Assembly: GCA_021775835.1 (NCBI GenBank) | Contig: JAJFHC010000307.1 | Location: 1-20,485 of the forward strand | Direction of reading: 5' to 3' | DNA: 20,485 nt | Origin: Hyphomicrobiales bacterium | GTDB lineage: Bacteria > Pseudomonadota > Alphaproteobacteria > Rhizobiales > JAJFHC01 | Shown here: one piece after another, positions 1 through 8,953 of the stretch | Numbering within the stretch: position 1 is the stretch's first letter | Layout of the letters: every line of letters begins with the position of its first letter | The notes under the pieces: generated by a model | Databases searched by the model: none | Told to the model about the DNA's origin: nothing | What the model saw: the letters and a program-made list of their open reading frames with translations, nothing else | Program-made: the position numbers and the translations under genes

Positions 1-300
1 GGCGCGTGCCGACAAGGCTTCCAGATAGTCCAGCAGATTCTTGTCCAGTGAAATAGACCGGGCGACGGAAAGGGATGAAACCGTACTGCGATAAAGGTTG
101 GGCAAACGCACCAGATCGTGTGTCGACAGAGACCGGAGTCCCGATTTTTCGATCCGGTTGAGCAATGCTTCCAATTCCTGCCAACTGCTCTTTCGCTCAT
201 GACGAAAGATCACGCTGCGCAAGGCCATGGCATCGGCTGTCAACTCAGGATTGCTTGCACCCGTTGAGGCCGATCCGGAATCACGCCCGATATCGCTCAT
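1..300 (-). CDS. SpoIIM-family (DUF95) membrane protein, N-terminal 100 residues
   Basis: This is the fifth gene of the MoxR operon; it runs off the left edge, so only 100 codons are visible. After a low-complexity Ser/Gly/Ala start, the stretch RHERKSSWQELEALLNRIE, followed by LYRSTVSSLSVAR, has the layout typical of the cytoplasmic N-terminus of SpoIIM/DUF95 proteins (a tryptophan-containing helix, then an LYR...A.R helix). The multi-pass membrane part expected next lies outside the window. The ATG shares one base with the TAA stop of the DUF58 gene (TAATG), so its translation is probably coupled to that gene. SpoIIM-like proteins are frequent partners of MoxR/DUF58 operons in non-sporulating bacteria, where their role is not settled. 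No stop interrupts the frame to position 1. Confidence 0.8.
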   Translation of the reverse strand, partial: MSDIGRDSGSASTGASNPELTADAMALRSVIFRHERKSSWQELEALLNRIEKSGLRSLSTHDLVRLPNLYRSTVSSLSVARSISLDKNLLDYLEALSARA

Positions 301-1613
301 TACAACAGTTCCCGTTGTTTGATGCCAAGATAGCCATTGATCAGGTCCGGGCTTAGAGCCTCGGCGGAGACATCCAGAACGAAAATGCCCAACCGGCGCA
401 GTTTTTCGAAGACGATCGTGCGTTCCTGAAGAAATTCGTCGGCAACCACGGCCTCCGCGACATTATCGAAATTGGCAGGCTGATCGTCGATCAGGCGATG
501 GAGCAGCGGATCCTTCAGACAAACGAACAAGATCAGGTGGCGCTGGGCCAACAAACGCATGTTGTCGAGCAGGAGTTCTGCGGAAACGGTATCGACGAAG
601 TCGGTGAACAGGACAATCAGGCTGCGTCGGTGCAGGCGGGCGGACAGATGGGTCAGAGCAAGCGTAAAATTGCTCTCCGTTGGGCTGTAGTGCAATCGTG
701 CGGTGTGATGGCGAAACTGACCGAATGCTGTCTGGCCACGAATCGGACGGATAAAGGATCCGGCTTCTTCGGCAAATGAATAGAGACCGACGAGATCACC
801 GCTGGAGAGTGCCAGGGAAGCGAGCTTGAGACCGGCATTGATCGCATGGTCGAGCTTGGGTATGTCATCAACGAGTTCCGACATCAGATGACCGGTGTCG
901 AAGGCGACGATCACGTTGTGGTTGCGTTCGGCTTTCATCTCCTTGACCAGCAGCTTGCGGTGACGGGCGGACTGTTTCCAGTCCACATATCGTGTGTCCA
1001 TGCCTGGAACAAACTCGCGAAGAGCCTCGAACTCCGATCCGTCGCCATGGAACCGCTGCTGTTTCTGGCCGAAATCCCGGGACAGTTTTTGCAGATCGAG
1101 CGCCATACGCTGGACCGCTGCAATGTTGGGCACGACTGTGCACGACAGGTCGAGGGATTGCCGAAGCCGGCGTTCGCTGAGCCCGAGCGGCCCGGCATAA
1201 CGCAGCCACATTGCCCTGATGTCGACGATGCCCCGTTTGGTTGGCTTGAAAGGCAGGACCGCGCTGATCGACTCGCCGCCTGCCACGGGGCTTGAAAAAA
1301 CCTGCAATTCGTCGAGCGGTCCGTCGAACTCGACGACGGCCTGGGTTCTGGACGGTCTGCCGCGGCCATGTCTGGTCAGGTCGAGGACCGCTTCTCCGGG
1401 TTCGCCGATGCCAATCTCATTGGGCAGAGACAGTTCAAATGCTGGCGGTGGCTCGATGTAAAGCATCAACATGTCGGCGGCGATTACGGCCACGAGAATG
1501 GCGGCGCCATAGGCACAGTAGACCCATGCGTCGGGGGTCGTGGCCATTGTCGCGATCATGACCGGCAAGACCGCGCCCAGGAGTATAACGGCTTTGGTCC
1601 GGGGAACGATCAT
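300..1613 (-). CDS. DUF58 domain-containing protein
   Basis: 437 residues. Two hydrophobic helices occupy about residues 8-24 and 32-52, followed by a beta-rich extracytoplasmic-like region. The DUF58 signature lies at about 190-226 ([20 protein letters not shown], then [17 protein letters not shown]). After it comes a von Willebrand A-like segment starting [12 protein letters not shown] (about 234-245), a weak version of the DxSxS metal site. DUF58 proteins are regular partners of MoxR ATPases and are thought to act with them in assembling or activating protein complexes; the target here is unknown. The ATG overlaps the MoxR stop by 4 nt (ATGA), which indicates translational coupling in one operon. 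Length and motif order are normal for the family. Confidence 0.9.
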   Translation of the reverse strand: MIVPRTKAVILLGAVLPVMIATMATTPDAWVYCAYGAAILVAVIAADMLMLYIEPPPAFELSLPNEIGIGEPGEAVLDLTRHGRGRPSRTQAVVEFDGPLDELQVFSSPVAGGESISAVLPFKPTKRGIVDIRAMWLRYAGPLGLSERRLRQSLDLSCTVVPNIAAVQRMALDLQKLSRDFGQKQQRFHGDGSEFEALREFVPGMDTRYVDWKQSARHRKLLVKEMKAERNHNVIVAFDTGHLMSELVDDIPKLDHAINAGLKLASLALSSGDLVGLYSFAEEAGSFIRPIRGQTAFGQFRHHTARLHYSPTESNFTLALTHLSARLHRRSLIVLFTDFVDTVSAELLLDNMRLLAQRHLILFVCLKDPLLHRLIDDQPANFDNVAEAVVADEFLQERTIVFEKLRRLGIFVLDVSAEALSPDLINGYLGIKQRELL

Positions 1614-2566
1614 CGCGGCGCAGGCACCTGGGCGATCAGGTCGGACAGAATGTTGTCGGCCGACTGTCCGGCGATTTCAGCACTTGGCGACATGACGATA
1701 CGGTGCCGCAGGGCCGGCAACGCAAGGTATTTGACATCGTCGGGGATGACATAATCCCGGCCACTCAGCGTCGCGTAGGATCGAGCGGCGGAGGCCAGTG
1801 CGGTCGATGCACGCGCCGACACACCGTAGGAAATGTTGGGCGTCTCCCGCGTGGCCCGGGCAATGGCGACAATATACTGAATGATATCGTCGTTGAGTCG
1901 GACCCGTTCGATGGCGTCCCGGATACCGGTCAGAGCTTCCGGCGACACGACCGCCGATATCTGTTCCTCCAGTCCGCCGCCCACTACCGGTTCGTGACCA
2001 TGAAGCCGGACGATCTGCAGTTCTTCATCTTCGTTGGGATAACCGACTATGACTTTGAACATAAAACGGTCGAGCTGTGCTTCCGGCAAGGGGTAGGTGC
2101 CCTGTTGTTCTATCGGGTTCTGGGTTGCGACCACCATGAAGGCATTGCCCATGGGGTAATCCGTCCCATCGATCGTAACGATCCGTTCGTTCATGACCTG
2201 CAACATGGCGGCCTGTGTCTTGGGCGGCGTTCGGTTGATTTCGTCGGCGAGCAGAATCTCCGTGAAGATCGGCCCCTTGCTCAGGTGAAACTCGTTGGTC
2301 CGGAAATCGAACAGACTCGTTCCCAGCACGTCGCCTGGCATCAGATCTGGCGTAAACTGAATCCGGCCGAAGTCGAGCGAGAGGCTCGCCGCAAACGATC
2401 GGCAAAGGAGTGTCTTGGCGGTTCCGGGTACGCCTTCAAGCAACACGTGCCCGCCACACAATAGCGCCGTCAGCATAAGGTCCATGACTTCATCATGGCC
2501 AATGATGGTCTTTCGGACTTCTCCGCGAATCTGGTCGCATAACGTCCTGATCGATTCAAGATCCAT
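1610..2566 (-). CDS. MoxR-family AAA+ ATPase
   Basis: 318 residues, the usual MoxR length. The Walker A motif is GVPGTAKT at 45-52, Walker B is ILLADEIN at 104-111, sensor 1 is around [10 protein letters not shown] (144-153), and the PEAQLDRF segment (about 161-168) is typical of the AAA_3 family. The C-terminal half, with YGVSARAS and the lid helices, is intact. MoxR proteins are chaperone-like ATPases that act with vWA/DUF58 partners encoded alongside. The start overlaps the end of the DUF4350 gene by 11 nt and the stop overlaps DUF58 by 4 nt, so the gene sits in the middle of a tightly coupled operon. All residues needed for ATP hydrolysis appear present. The substrate complex cannot be read from the sequence. 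Confidence 0.95.
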   Translation of the reverse strand: MDLESIRTLCDQIRGEVRKTIIGHDEVMDLMLTALLCGGHVLLEGVPGTAKTLLCRSFAASLSLDFGRIQFTPDLMPGDVLGTSLFDFRTNEFHLSKGPIFTEILLADEINRTPPKTQAAMLQVMNERIVTIDGTDYPMGNAFMVVATQNPIEQQGTYPLPEAQLDRFMFKVIVGYPNEDEELQIVRLHGHEPVVGGGLEEQISAVVSPEALTGIRDAIERVRLNDDIIQYIVAIARATRETPNISYGVSARASTALASAARSYATLSGRDYVIPDDVKYLALPALRHRIVMSPSAEIAGQSADNILSDLIAQVPAPR

Positions 2567-3803
2567 GGATCATCCTTCTCTTCCAATTGTGGATTCTGCC
2601 CGCTTCGCGCAACAGCTCGAGTTTCTGCCGGGCCTTAATCTGATGATTGACGCGATCGACCATCTGGGCCAGTTCATCGGGCCTGGTTGCCTGGCGTGCC
2701 TGACCTACCCGGTCAAGCCATGCGACAAGTCCTGTGTCGTCGAGCGTGTCAGGCGCATGGTTGCGCCGCGCCACATCGCGCAGGCTCGCGCCAAGGTATC
2801 GGCGGATAATTTCAGAGTCCTGCCCCGCAAGCCGGAGAAGTCCGGCTGCTGCACCGATCAGGCTGGATTTGCCGGCGTGCCTAGTGTCTGTCGATGCCCG
2901 CACGATCGGTCCGAAACGAGGCGCCGCCGCCCACAACGCAACCAGGAGGACCAGCACGGCATAGATCAGCACGTAGTAGAGCGGCGCCTGTAGCAGAATT
3001 TGGAGGAACTCTCGTGGCGGTTGTATCGATCCCGCACGGGTTTCGTCAAAGACCACGAGCGTGTCTTCGGGGAACTTGTTGACCAGATACTCGATCGCAG
3101 CGATGTGACCCTTGTTCTTGAAGTCATAATTGTTGAGGAGGTCCGGATCGCTCACCAGCCACAGGTCGCGTCGGTTGCCTCGGAGCAAACCGACCAGAAG
3201 GCCATCGTCGTTGCCGATTTGTGGGATGAATGATTTTGACCTGAAAAGTTGCCGCGGTGTTTCCGATTTCGCCAGGATAACTTTACCGTCAGGCGTGCGC
3301 AGCGGATTGCTGCTTTCCACCAGAACAGCATTCTGATCGAGAATCTGAAGTGGCGACAGGGCAACCTTTTCTGAATATTGGCCGACCGTTCTGAGCCAGC
3401 CCTTTGCCCCCACACGCCCCGGATAGCGTTTCGGCAAAATGACCACGACGGTTGACTGCTTGATGCGCTGGTTGAAATGGGCACGGCGTTGCTTGGACGC
3501 GCCGATAACGGGTTCCGTAATCACGTGAATGATATTGGCGCGATTGCGCCGGTCCACCTGGGCTGCGTAACGCTCTCTCACGATTTGGAACCCACTGCGT
3601 TCAAGAAAACGGGCAATGCCGGCATACCCCAGTACCGATTTCGAGAGCATTCCGGCACCGTACCGGTCCTTTTTGGAAAGGGTCTCCTGAGGGCTCAGGC
3701 TGACCAGCAATGCCGCAAGAAAAAGGACAAGACCAACACCGATCAGCCCGAACACGATCTTGGTCGAGAATCCTCCGGTGTCACTGGTCCCCGCATTAGC
3801 CAT
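2556..3803 (-). CDS. DUF4350 domain-containing membrane protein
   Basis: 415 residues from the ATG at 3803 ([11 protein letters not shown]). The frame stays open 105 nt further upstream, but the ATG at 3803 overlaps the preceding stop by 8 nt, which is the junction style of this operon, so I prefer it. A transmembrane helix at about residues 14-34 is followed by a large soluble region (the DUF4350 part, including VVFDE), a second helix ([20 protein letters not shown]) and a basic cytoplasmic tail with repeated helices. DUF4350 proteins are typical members of MoxR-DUF58-DUF4129 clusters and resemble the GATase/ABC-accessory type of extracytoplasmic sensing domain; the biochemical role is not established. 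Nothing looks broken. Confidence 0.85.
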   Translation of the reverse strand: MANAGTSDTGGFSTKIVFGLIGVGLVLFLAALLVSLSPQETLSKKDRYGAGMLSKSVLGYAGIARFLERSGFQIVRERYAAQVDRRNRANIIHVITEPVIGASKQRRAHFNQRIKQSTVVVILPKRYPGRVGAKGWLRTVGQYSEKVALSPLQILDQNAVLVESSNPLRTPDGKVILAKSETPRQLFRSKSFIPQIGNDDGLLVGLLRGNRRDLWLVSDPDLLNNYDFKNKGHIAAIEYLVNKFPEDTLVVFDETRAGSIQPPREFLQILLQAPLYYVLIYAVLVLLVALWAAAPRFGPIVRASTDTRHAGKSSLIGAAAGLLRLAGQDSEIIRRYLGASLRDVARRNHAPDTLDDTGLVAWLDRVGQARQATRPDELAQMVDRVNHQIKARQKLELLREAGRIHNWKRRMIHGS

Positions 3804-4497
3804 GAGAAGCCGTCCTCCCAGGGGCGACAAGTGCAGTGAAGGCTTCCAGGCACTGGCCGAAGTCCTGACTTGTAACAGCGAGACCGCCAAAATGGCTGCG
3901 CTCCACATTGCGGATGATCAAGGCAAGGTGTTCCTCGCGAGAGGGGACGAGGTCGAGCCTGTTTATGACTTCGCGGCTTGTGAAGGCGTCGGACAGGTGG
4001 AAGTTGAGCGAAGGTTTTATGATCGCGATCGCTTCAAGCAGCATTCGGTGCACACCGGCAGAAAAGTCAGTGGTGCCGGCAAGTTCGCGAAGCAGGGCGG
4101 CAATGTATGCATCGATATTCCCAAGCGCGTGCGCATCACGAACTTTTTCGATGTCCACTTCCGGCGCTTTCTTCGCCGATCTGAACGAGGCAGTGAGGCC
4201 GCGTCGGTTCAATTCCCTGGCGATTACGGCGATCATGAGCACGCCGAACAGTGCAACAAGCAGATAAGGGACCCAACTGGGCAGAGAGACCTTCACGGAA
4301 CTCAAGTTGGATTGATTTTTCTTTTCAATCTTTGGAAGTTCGGTCTGTAATCCAAGCTTCGACACGATCCTGTCGACATCCACGGATTGAGCAAGGCCGG
4401 TTCCAGGATGCAGTGCAAACAAAACAAGCGCTGCCAACAATCCAACAAACGCATGTCGCTGGACCCGCCCGGTCGGTATCGTTGGGATCAAGGCCAC
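3796..4497 (-). CDS. DUF4129-like exported/membrane protein, first gene of the MoxR operon
   Basis: The frame is open from 4629, but the first 44 codons look non-coding (Cys/Arg-rich) and contain no usable ATG after the first. I place the start at the GTG at 4497, downstream of a GGAGGA (spacing about 12 nt, a little long); a CTG two codons earlier is a less likely option. From there, 233 residues: basic n-region, a signal-like hydrophobic segment (FVGLLAALVLFALHPGTGLAQ), a short periplasmic stretch, one membrane helix (PYLLVALFGVLMIAVIA) and a cytoplasmic helical tail. This layout and its place before DUF4350, MoxR and DUF58 fit a DUF4129-type accessory protein, but the similarity is to overall layout rather than a crisp motif. 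Start and family are both less certain than for its neighbours. Confidence 0.6.
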   Translation of the reverse strand: MALIPTIPTGRVQRHAFVGLLAALVLFALHPGTGLAQSVDVDRIVSKLGLQTELPKIEKKNQSNLSSVKVSLPSWVPYLLVALFGVLMIAVIARELNRRGLTASFRSAKKAPEVDIEKVRDAHALGNIDAYIAALLRELAGTTDFSAGVHRMLLEAIAIIKPSLNFHLSDAFTSREVINRLDLVPSREEHLALIIRNVERSHFGGLAVTSQDFGQCLEAFTALVAPGRTASHG

Positions 4498-4721
4498 CTT
4501 CAGGAAATGTCCTCCACGTATTGTCTCGGCAGGCGCGACGCGATTCGCATTGCGCCAAGGATATCGACACGCCTTCGTGTCGTCTCGCAAAATCCCGGCG
4601 CGGCAACAATCTACTTCGCGGCAATGCAATCGTCATTGCAAGGGGTCAGCTCGTCCTGTAGGTGAGCAGAGGGGCTTTTGTACCGACAAAAAACCAACGA
4701 GACCGGAGAAGGCGGCACGCT
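4498..4721. promoter_or_regulatory. Divergent intergenic region between the MoxR operon and the DMT transporter
   Basis: About 224 bases separate the two inferred starts. The region must hold the promoter of the minus-strand MoxR operon and that of the plus-strand transporter. I could not pick out convincing -35/-10 pairs or an operator. A GGAGAAGG at 4705-4712 is the ribosome-binding site for the GTG start at 4722. If the DUF4129-like gene really starts further upstream, the region shrinks accordingly. Confidence 0.4.
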
Positions 4722-5633
4722 GTGGCCAGTATCGAGCAATCATCTGATGATCTGAAGGTCCGGGGTGCGGCGTCACTGCTTCTGGCAACGCTGATGTTTG
4801 CGATCACCGATGCCGCCGCCAAATGGCTTGGTGGTGAAGGCTATCATGCCAGCCAGATCGTCTTTTTCCGCTATCTGTTCGGTCTGATTCCCATGGGTAT
4901 TGCAATCTGGATCGCCGGTGGTGTCAGTCTGCGAACCGAGAAACCGCTGGCTCATCTGGTGCGCGCCGTACTGATGTGCCTGACGCTGCTGCTGTTTTTC
5001 TGGGGGCTGCGATACGTCAAGCTGGGAGACGCGATTGCCGTGGCGTTTACCGCGCCTCTGTTTATCACCGCGCTCTCGATGCCGATACTGGGGGAACGGG
5101 TCGGGCGGCATCGGTGGGCGGCTGTGGCCGTGGGGTTCCTGGGCATGCTGGTCATTCTGCGCCCCGGGTTTGGCAGTTTTCAGATGGAGATGCTTTTGAT
5201 CGTGGCGTCTGCCTTTCTGTTCGCTTTTGCGGTTCTGTTTACCCGCCGCCTGACATCGACGGAAACCAACACCTCGATATTCACATACACCACCATTATT
5301 TCCGGTTTGGTCATGACGCCTTTTGCCGTCGTAACCTGGGTGCCGCCCAGCGAATTTTCGCTCCTGATTTTTCTGTCCATAGGCCTGATCGGCGGTACGG
5401 CACATTTCCTCGTGATTGTCGCCTACCGTCATCTGCAGGCAGCAGTGAATGCCACTCTTGAGTACGCGGCTCTCATATGGGCCATCATTCTTGGCTATGT
5501 GTTGTGGAACGAGGTTCCAGACCGCTGGGTTTTGATCGGTGCAGGAATTGTCGTAACGGCTGGCATTTACATTACGCATAGAGAGACACGAGCCGGTATC
5601 AAAGCCCGCTCGGCCCGCGCCAACTCCATTTGA
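4722..5633 (+). CDS. DMT-superfamily transporter with two EamA domains
   Basis: 303 residues. I chose the GTG at 4722, 9 nt after GGAGAAGG, over an in-frame GTG 60 nt upstream that lacks a ribosome-binding site and would add a charged, unlikely tail. About ten hydrophobic helices form two EamA repeats (roughly residues 10-140 and 155-285). Family-typical pieces include the helix-1 stretch LMFAITDAAAKWLGG, FFRYLFGLIP in helix 2, and a conserved glutamate near the start of helix 9 (NATLEYAALIWAIILGYVLWNE). EamA proteins are inner-membrane exporters or exchangers of small metabolites such as amino acids; the substrate cannot be predicted. The gene stands alone on this strand, divergent from the MoxR operon and convergent with the lysine block. 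Confidence 0.9.
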   Translation: MASIEQSSDDLKVRGAASLLLATLMFAITDAAAKWLGGEGYHASQIVFFRYLFGLIPMGIAIWIAGGVSLRTEKPLAHLVRAVLMCLTLLLFFWGLRYVKLGDAIAVAFTAPLFITALSMPILGERVGRHRWAAVAVGFLGMLVILRPGFGSFQMEMLLIVASAFLFAFAVLFTRRLTSTETNTSIFTYTTIISGLVMTPFAVVTWVPPSEFSLLIFLSIGLIGGTAHFLVIVAYRHLQAAVNATLEYAALIWAIILGYVLWNEVPDRWVLIGAGIVVTAGIYITHRETRAGIKARSARANSI

Positions 5634-5691
5634 CGGACAGTCTCGGCTATCGAGCAGGGACAACCTGCATTCCTGGTCCGGAATCCTATAG

Positions 5692-6753
5692 TCACGAAAT
5701 CCGGAACAATTTCCCCGTCGGCGTCGACAGGAAGGCATCGAGGGGAATGTCCTCCTGCTTCAGGAACCCTTTTGCAGGCAACACACCGCCACGCACCATT
5801 TCGATGACCGCAACGACTGAAGCTGACGTAGTCCAGGCAATCGCGGTACGCCGGGTTCCTGAGATCTCTAACGGTTTGTAACCATGGACAAACTCCTTGC
5901 GAACAAGGCGCCGGTCGATTTGGCCTTCCGATGCCACATGAACGTAAACCACGTCGTCGTCGACCGGCGGTTTGGCGTTGACCAATATTTCTCCGGCGAT
6001 GTCACGGCGATCGCGCATCAGCAGTTCATGAAAGAAGAAATTCATCAGGTCCATGTGGCCGGGATAACGCATGGACTTGTAGTCGATGTTCTCCACCCGG
6101 CCATGATAGGTGTCGCACATGGTGCCAAGCCCCCCCGACGTGGTGAAGGCTTCCAGTTTGACGCCGTCGATGTACAGCGTCTCATTCCATTCCATCGGCG
6201 AGATCCATTTTCTCTCACTGCTCTCGATCACCTCGCAGTCGTTCAGGTATTCATTGACCACGCCTTCTGCCGACCAGTTGAAGGCGTACCCCATCAGGCC
6301 GGTCGGGTTCTGGGGCAGGGCCCCGACCCGCATGCGAACCGATCTGCACTGGTCGAACATTGCAATCTGCGAGGCGCCGACGATGCCCACGAAACCGGGG
6401 GCAAGTCCGCATTGCGGTGCCATCAGCCCACTTGATGTCTTGCCTAGTTCCAGAATGGCCTGAGTTGTCTTGACGTCTTCAGTAAGATCAAAATAGTGAA
6501 TACCGGCGTGGTGGGCAGCAGCGGCTACACCGGTGTTGAGATGGAACGGCAGGCAGGAAAGTACTGCATCCGTTGCCTGAATTTCCGGGAGCAAAGCATC
6601 GATGTTGTCCAGGTTTGCCGCTTTTACCGAAAACGGCATTTGTGCCTGGGACGGGCTCATGTCAAACCCCGTGACGTCGAAACCTGAGTCATGCAACAGA
6701 TGTGCAGCCAGCATGCCGACCTTGCCAAGGCCGAGGACCATGATCTTTTTCAT
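5692..6753 (-). CDS. Saccharopine dehydrogenase-fold enzyme (saccharopine dehydrogenase or lysine 6-dehydrogenase)
   Basis: 353 residues with an N-terminal Rossmann motif (GLGKVG, 8-13) and the COG1748-type core: APQCGLAPGFVGIVGASQI (about 112-130), LEAFTTSGGLGT (about 200-211) and MRYPGHMDLM (about 228-237). These elements occur both in glutamate-forming saccharopine dehydrogenases and in lysine 6-dehydrogenase, which oxidises lysine directly to aminoadipate semialdehyde. The gene starts 24 nt after the stop of an ALDH7-type dehydrogenase, in the same operon, so aminoadipate semialdehyde is the likely shared metabolite. No lysine-ketoglutarate reductase is visible in the window, which slightly favours the direct dehydrogenase reading, but the partner could be elsewhere. 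No strong Shine-Dalgarno precedes the ATG; coupling to the upstream gene is probable. Confidence 0.8.
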   Translation of the reverse strand: MKKIMVLGLGKVGMLAAHLLHDSGFDVTGFDMSPSQAQMPFSVKAANLDNIDALLPEIQATDAVLSCLPFHLNTGVAAAAHHAGIHYFDLTEDVKTTQAILELGKTSSGLMAPQCGLAPGFVGIVGASQIAMFDQCRSVRMRVGALPQNPTGLMGYAFNWSAEGVVNEYLNDCEVIESSERKWISPMEWNETLYIDGVKLEAFTTSGGLGTMCDTYHGRVENIDYKSMRYPGHMDLMNFFFHELLMRDRRDIAGEILVNAKPPVDDDVVYVHVASEGQIDRRLVRKEFVHGYKPLEISGTRRTAIAWTTSASVVAVIEMVRGGVLPAKGFLKQEDIPLDAFLSTPTGKLFRIS

Positions 6754-6777
6754 AGCAGTCTACTTTGCGTGTTGGAG

Positions 6778-8277
6778 TCAGATATCGAACCTGATGCCCT
6801 GGGCGAGCGGGAGGTCACGGGAGTAGTTGATCGTGTTGGTCTGGCGCCGCATGTAGCCCTTCCAGGCATCCGATCCGGATTCGCGACCGCCGCCGGTCTC
6901 CTTCTCGCCGCCGAAGGCGCCGCCAATTTCAGCACCAGACGGTCCGATGTTCACATTGGCGATACCGCAGTCCGATCCGACCGCCGACAGGAAGGTCTCG
7001 GTTTCGCGCACATCCGTGGAGAAGATGCACGACGACAGGCCATGTGGCACGCCATTGTGAAGCTTCATGGCGTCGTCGAAGGTGTCGTACTTCATGACAT
7101 AGAGGATCGGTGCAAACGTCTCCTCGCAAACAATATCGGTCTGCGACGGCATCTCGACGATGGCAGGCCGCACATAGGCCGCATCGGGATAAGTCTCCAC
7201 CAGCGCCGGCCCGGAGCCGTGAACGGTTCCCCCGTCGGCCTTGGCCTGATCGACGGCGCGGTCCATTGCGGTGACGGCACCGGCATCGATCAATGGTCCC
7301 ACCAGCACGCCGTCGTCGAGCGGGTTCCCAATGGGTAGGCCGTCGTAGGCTGCCTTCAGGCGAGGGATGAGCTGGTCGTAAACTGAGTGGTGAACAATCA
7401 GGCGGCGCAGGCTGGTGCACCGTTGTCCTGCCGTGCCGACAGCAGAAAAGACGATCGCTCGGATCGCCATCTCGAGATCCGCCGAGGGCGCAACGATCAT
7501 GGCGTTGTTGCCGCCAAGCTCGAGAATGCACCGGCCAAACCGTTCCGCAAGCGCAACTGATACGGCCTTGCCCATGCGCACCGAGCCTGTTGCGGAGACA
7601 ACGGCAACCTTGTGGCTGGTTGTAAGGGCTTCGCCGGTCTCTCGCTGGCCAATCACGGTTTGAATAAGTCCGTCGGGTGCATCGCCAAACCGCTTCAGGG
7701 CACGTTCGCAGATTTTCTGAGTGGCCAGCGCTGTCAACGGAGTCTTTTCCGACGGTTTCCAGATGATCGGATCACCGCAGACCAGGGCCAGCGCCGCATT
7801 CCAGCACCATGGGGCCACGGGAAAGTTGAAGGCTGTAATGATCCCGCACACACCCATCGGATGCCAGGTTTCGCGCATGGCGTGGCCGGGACGCTCTGAG
7901 GCGATGGTCAGGCCGTAGAGCTGGCGGGAAAGACCAACCGCAAAGTCGCAGATATCGATCATCTCCTGAACCTCGCCCAGGCCTTCTTGGAGGATCTTGC
8001 CGCATTCCAGGCTGACAAGGGCACCGAGTTTCTCCTTGTCCGCTCTCAACTCTTCACCAATCAGGCGAACAAGTTCTCCGCGCCGGGGCGCTGGTGTTTT
8101 GCGCCAGGCGTCGAAGGCGGTCACACCATTGTCGATGACGGCGGCCACATCGCTGGGTGTGTGTGTGTTGAGTCGGGCTATGACGGAGCCGTCCACCGGC
8201 GTGGTGACCGTGAGGTTGCCGCTCGGAAGTGCTGCGGAGTCCAGTCCGCATGCGGTCAGGATGTGGTGATGGTTCAT
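6778..8277 (-). CDS. amaB: L-aminoadipate-semialdehyde dehydrogenase (ALDH7 family)
   Basis: 499 residues, full length. Catalytic residues are in place: Cys287 in GTAGQRCTSLRRL, Glu253 in ILELGGNNAM, Asn151 in AFNFPVAPW and Lys174 in IWKPSEKTP. GTAGQRCTSLRRLIVH, and the C-terminal FGGEKETGGGRESGSDAWKG and INYSRDLPLAQGIRF, are the distinctive antiquitin (ALDH7) segments, a subfamily that oxidises alpha-aminoadipate semialdehyde to alpha-aminoadipate with NAD(P)+. It is the first gene of a two-gene operon with the saccharopine dehydrogenase-fold gene and is divergent from an Lrp-type regulator, so a role in lysine degradation is strongly suggested. The ribosome-binding site before the ATG is weak. 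The symbol follows the subfamily name used for the pseudomonad enzyme. Confidence 0.9.
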   Translation of the reverse strand: MNHHHILTACGLDSAALPSGNLTVTTPVDGSVIARLNTHTPSDVAAVIDNGVTAFDAWRKTPAPRRGELVRLIGEELRADKEKLGALVSLECGKILQEGLGEVQEMIDICDFAVGLSRQLYGLTIASERPGHAMRETWHPMGVCGIITAFNFPVAPWCWNAALALVCGDPIIWKPSEKTPLTALATQKICERALKRFGDAPDGLIQTVIGQRETGEALTTSHKVAVVSATGSVRMGKAVSVALAERFGRCILELGGNNAMIVAPSADLEMAIRAIVFSAVGTAGQRCTSLRRLIVHHSVYDQLIPRLKAAYDGLPIGNPLDDGVLVGPLIDAGAVTAMDRAVDQAKADGGTVHGSGPALVETYPDAAYVRPAIVEMPSQTDIVCEETFAPILYVMKYDTFDDAMKLHNGVPHGLSSCIFSTDVRETETFLSAVGSDCGIANVNIGPSGAEIGGAFGGEKETGGGRESGSDAWKGYMRRQTNTINYSRDLPLAQGIRFDI

Positions 8278-8419
8278 GGTGACCGTGTCCCGTGTGATCT
8301 GAAGTGTGACAGACTCGAGGAGACAAAACTTCGGCGCTCACGAAAAGGTATTATTTGATAGCAAAATGACAGCAGAGTAACATATTGTGATGCAGAAATG
8401 AGCAAAATGGGAGACCATC
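8278..8419. promoter_or_regulatory. Divergent control region of the lysine operon and Lrp gene, with repeated GCAAAATG-like boxes
   Basis: 142 bases between ALDH7 (minus) and the Lrp gene (plus). From about 8341 on it turns AT-rich. AGCAAAATG occurs at 8360-8368 and again at 8401-8409, and a near copy GCAGAAATG lies at 8392-8400. Starting from the GCA, the boxes are 31 and 10 bases apart, close to whole helical turns. A loose inverted repeat ATTTG-N4-CAAAA overlaps the first box. Such phased AT-rich sites are what an Lrp/AsnC protein could bind; that is inference. No lysine riboswitch fold was recognised here. Confidence 0.4.
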
Positions 8420-8842
8420 ATGATGGATCAACTCGACCATGATCTTCTGCAAAGACTGCTGCACGATGCCAGGTCTCCAATTACCGACCTTGCAAAAACG
8501 CTGAAGGTGTCGCGGGCGACAATTCAGAATCGGATTGCCAAACTGAAGCACCAGGGCGTTATTTCGCGGTTCACCGTGGAACTGGGCGCCAGTGACGAGG
8601 ACCGTCTGATCAGCGCCTTCACCCTGGTGCGTTTGAACGCCAGCGACAACCGCCTGACGGTTGCAGCACTAAAGAAGATCTCGTCTGTGTTCGAGGTGCA
8701 TTCCCTGAGCGGATCGTTCGATCTTGTCATCGAGTTGAGGGCCAAGTCGTTGGCAACACTCGATACTGTTCTGGACAAGATCAGAGAACTGCCAGACGTG
8801 CGCGACACGGAGACCAGCATCCGCCTCAACCGGGTAGGCTAA
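8420..8842 (+). CDS. Lrp/AsnC-family transcriptional regulator
   Basis: 140 residues (139 if the second ATG at 8423 is used; GGGAGA at 8409-8414 suits the second ATG better, with spacing 8). The N-terminal winged helix-turn-helix is clear at about 19-50 (SPITDLAKTLKVSRATIQNR, then IAKLKHQGVIS). A linker and the RAM/AsnC_trans_reg ligand-binding domain follow (FTLVRLNA, VHSLSGSFDLVIELRAKS, LPDVRDTETSIRL). Lrp-type proteins form dimers and octamers that sense amino acids. Divergent placement against a lysine-oxidation operon suggests it controls that operon, perhaps with lysine or a product as effector, and probably itself. The family is certain; the target is inferred. Confidence 0.93.
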   Translation: MMDQLDHDLLQRLLHDARSPITDLAKTLKVSRATIQNRIAKLKHQGVISRFTVELGASDEDRLISAFTLVRLNASDNRLTVAALKKISSVFEVHSLSGSFDLVIELRAKSLATLDTVLDKIRELPDVRDTETSIRLNRVG

Positions 8843-8953
8843 CGTCGGTACATGGAAGGGTGAATTGGTACTTTGCACATTCAGAGTTGAAAAGTAGGCG
8901 CAAGGCATCATTTGTGCAGAGACATGTTTCTGCCAACAAAGGGAAGACTGAAT

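Noticed and set aside
1703..2464. 253-codon plus-strand open frame
   Set aside because: It lies entirely antisense to MoxR, whose motifs are complete; the translation has no domain logic and no ribosome-binding site.
5637..5691. Terminator between the DMT transporter and the saccharopine dehydrogenase-fold gene
   Set aside because: Only a 5-bp hairpin (ATTCC/GGAAT) without a T-run is present.
4773..5738. 321-codon minus-strand open frame
   Set aside because: Antisense to the DMT transporter; the product is Gln/His/Arg-rich, as expected from reading membrane-protein codons backwards.
8278..8419. Lysine riboswitch upstream of the lysine operon
   Set aside because: The whole gap is 142 bases and shows none of the long multi-helix fold of that element.
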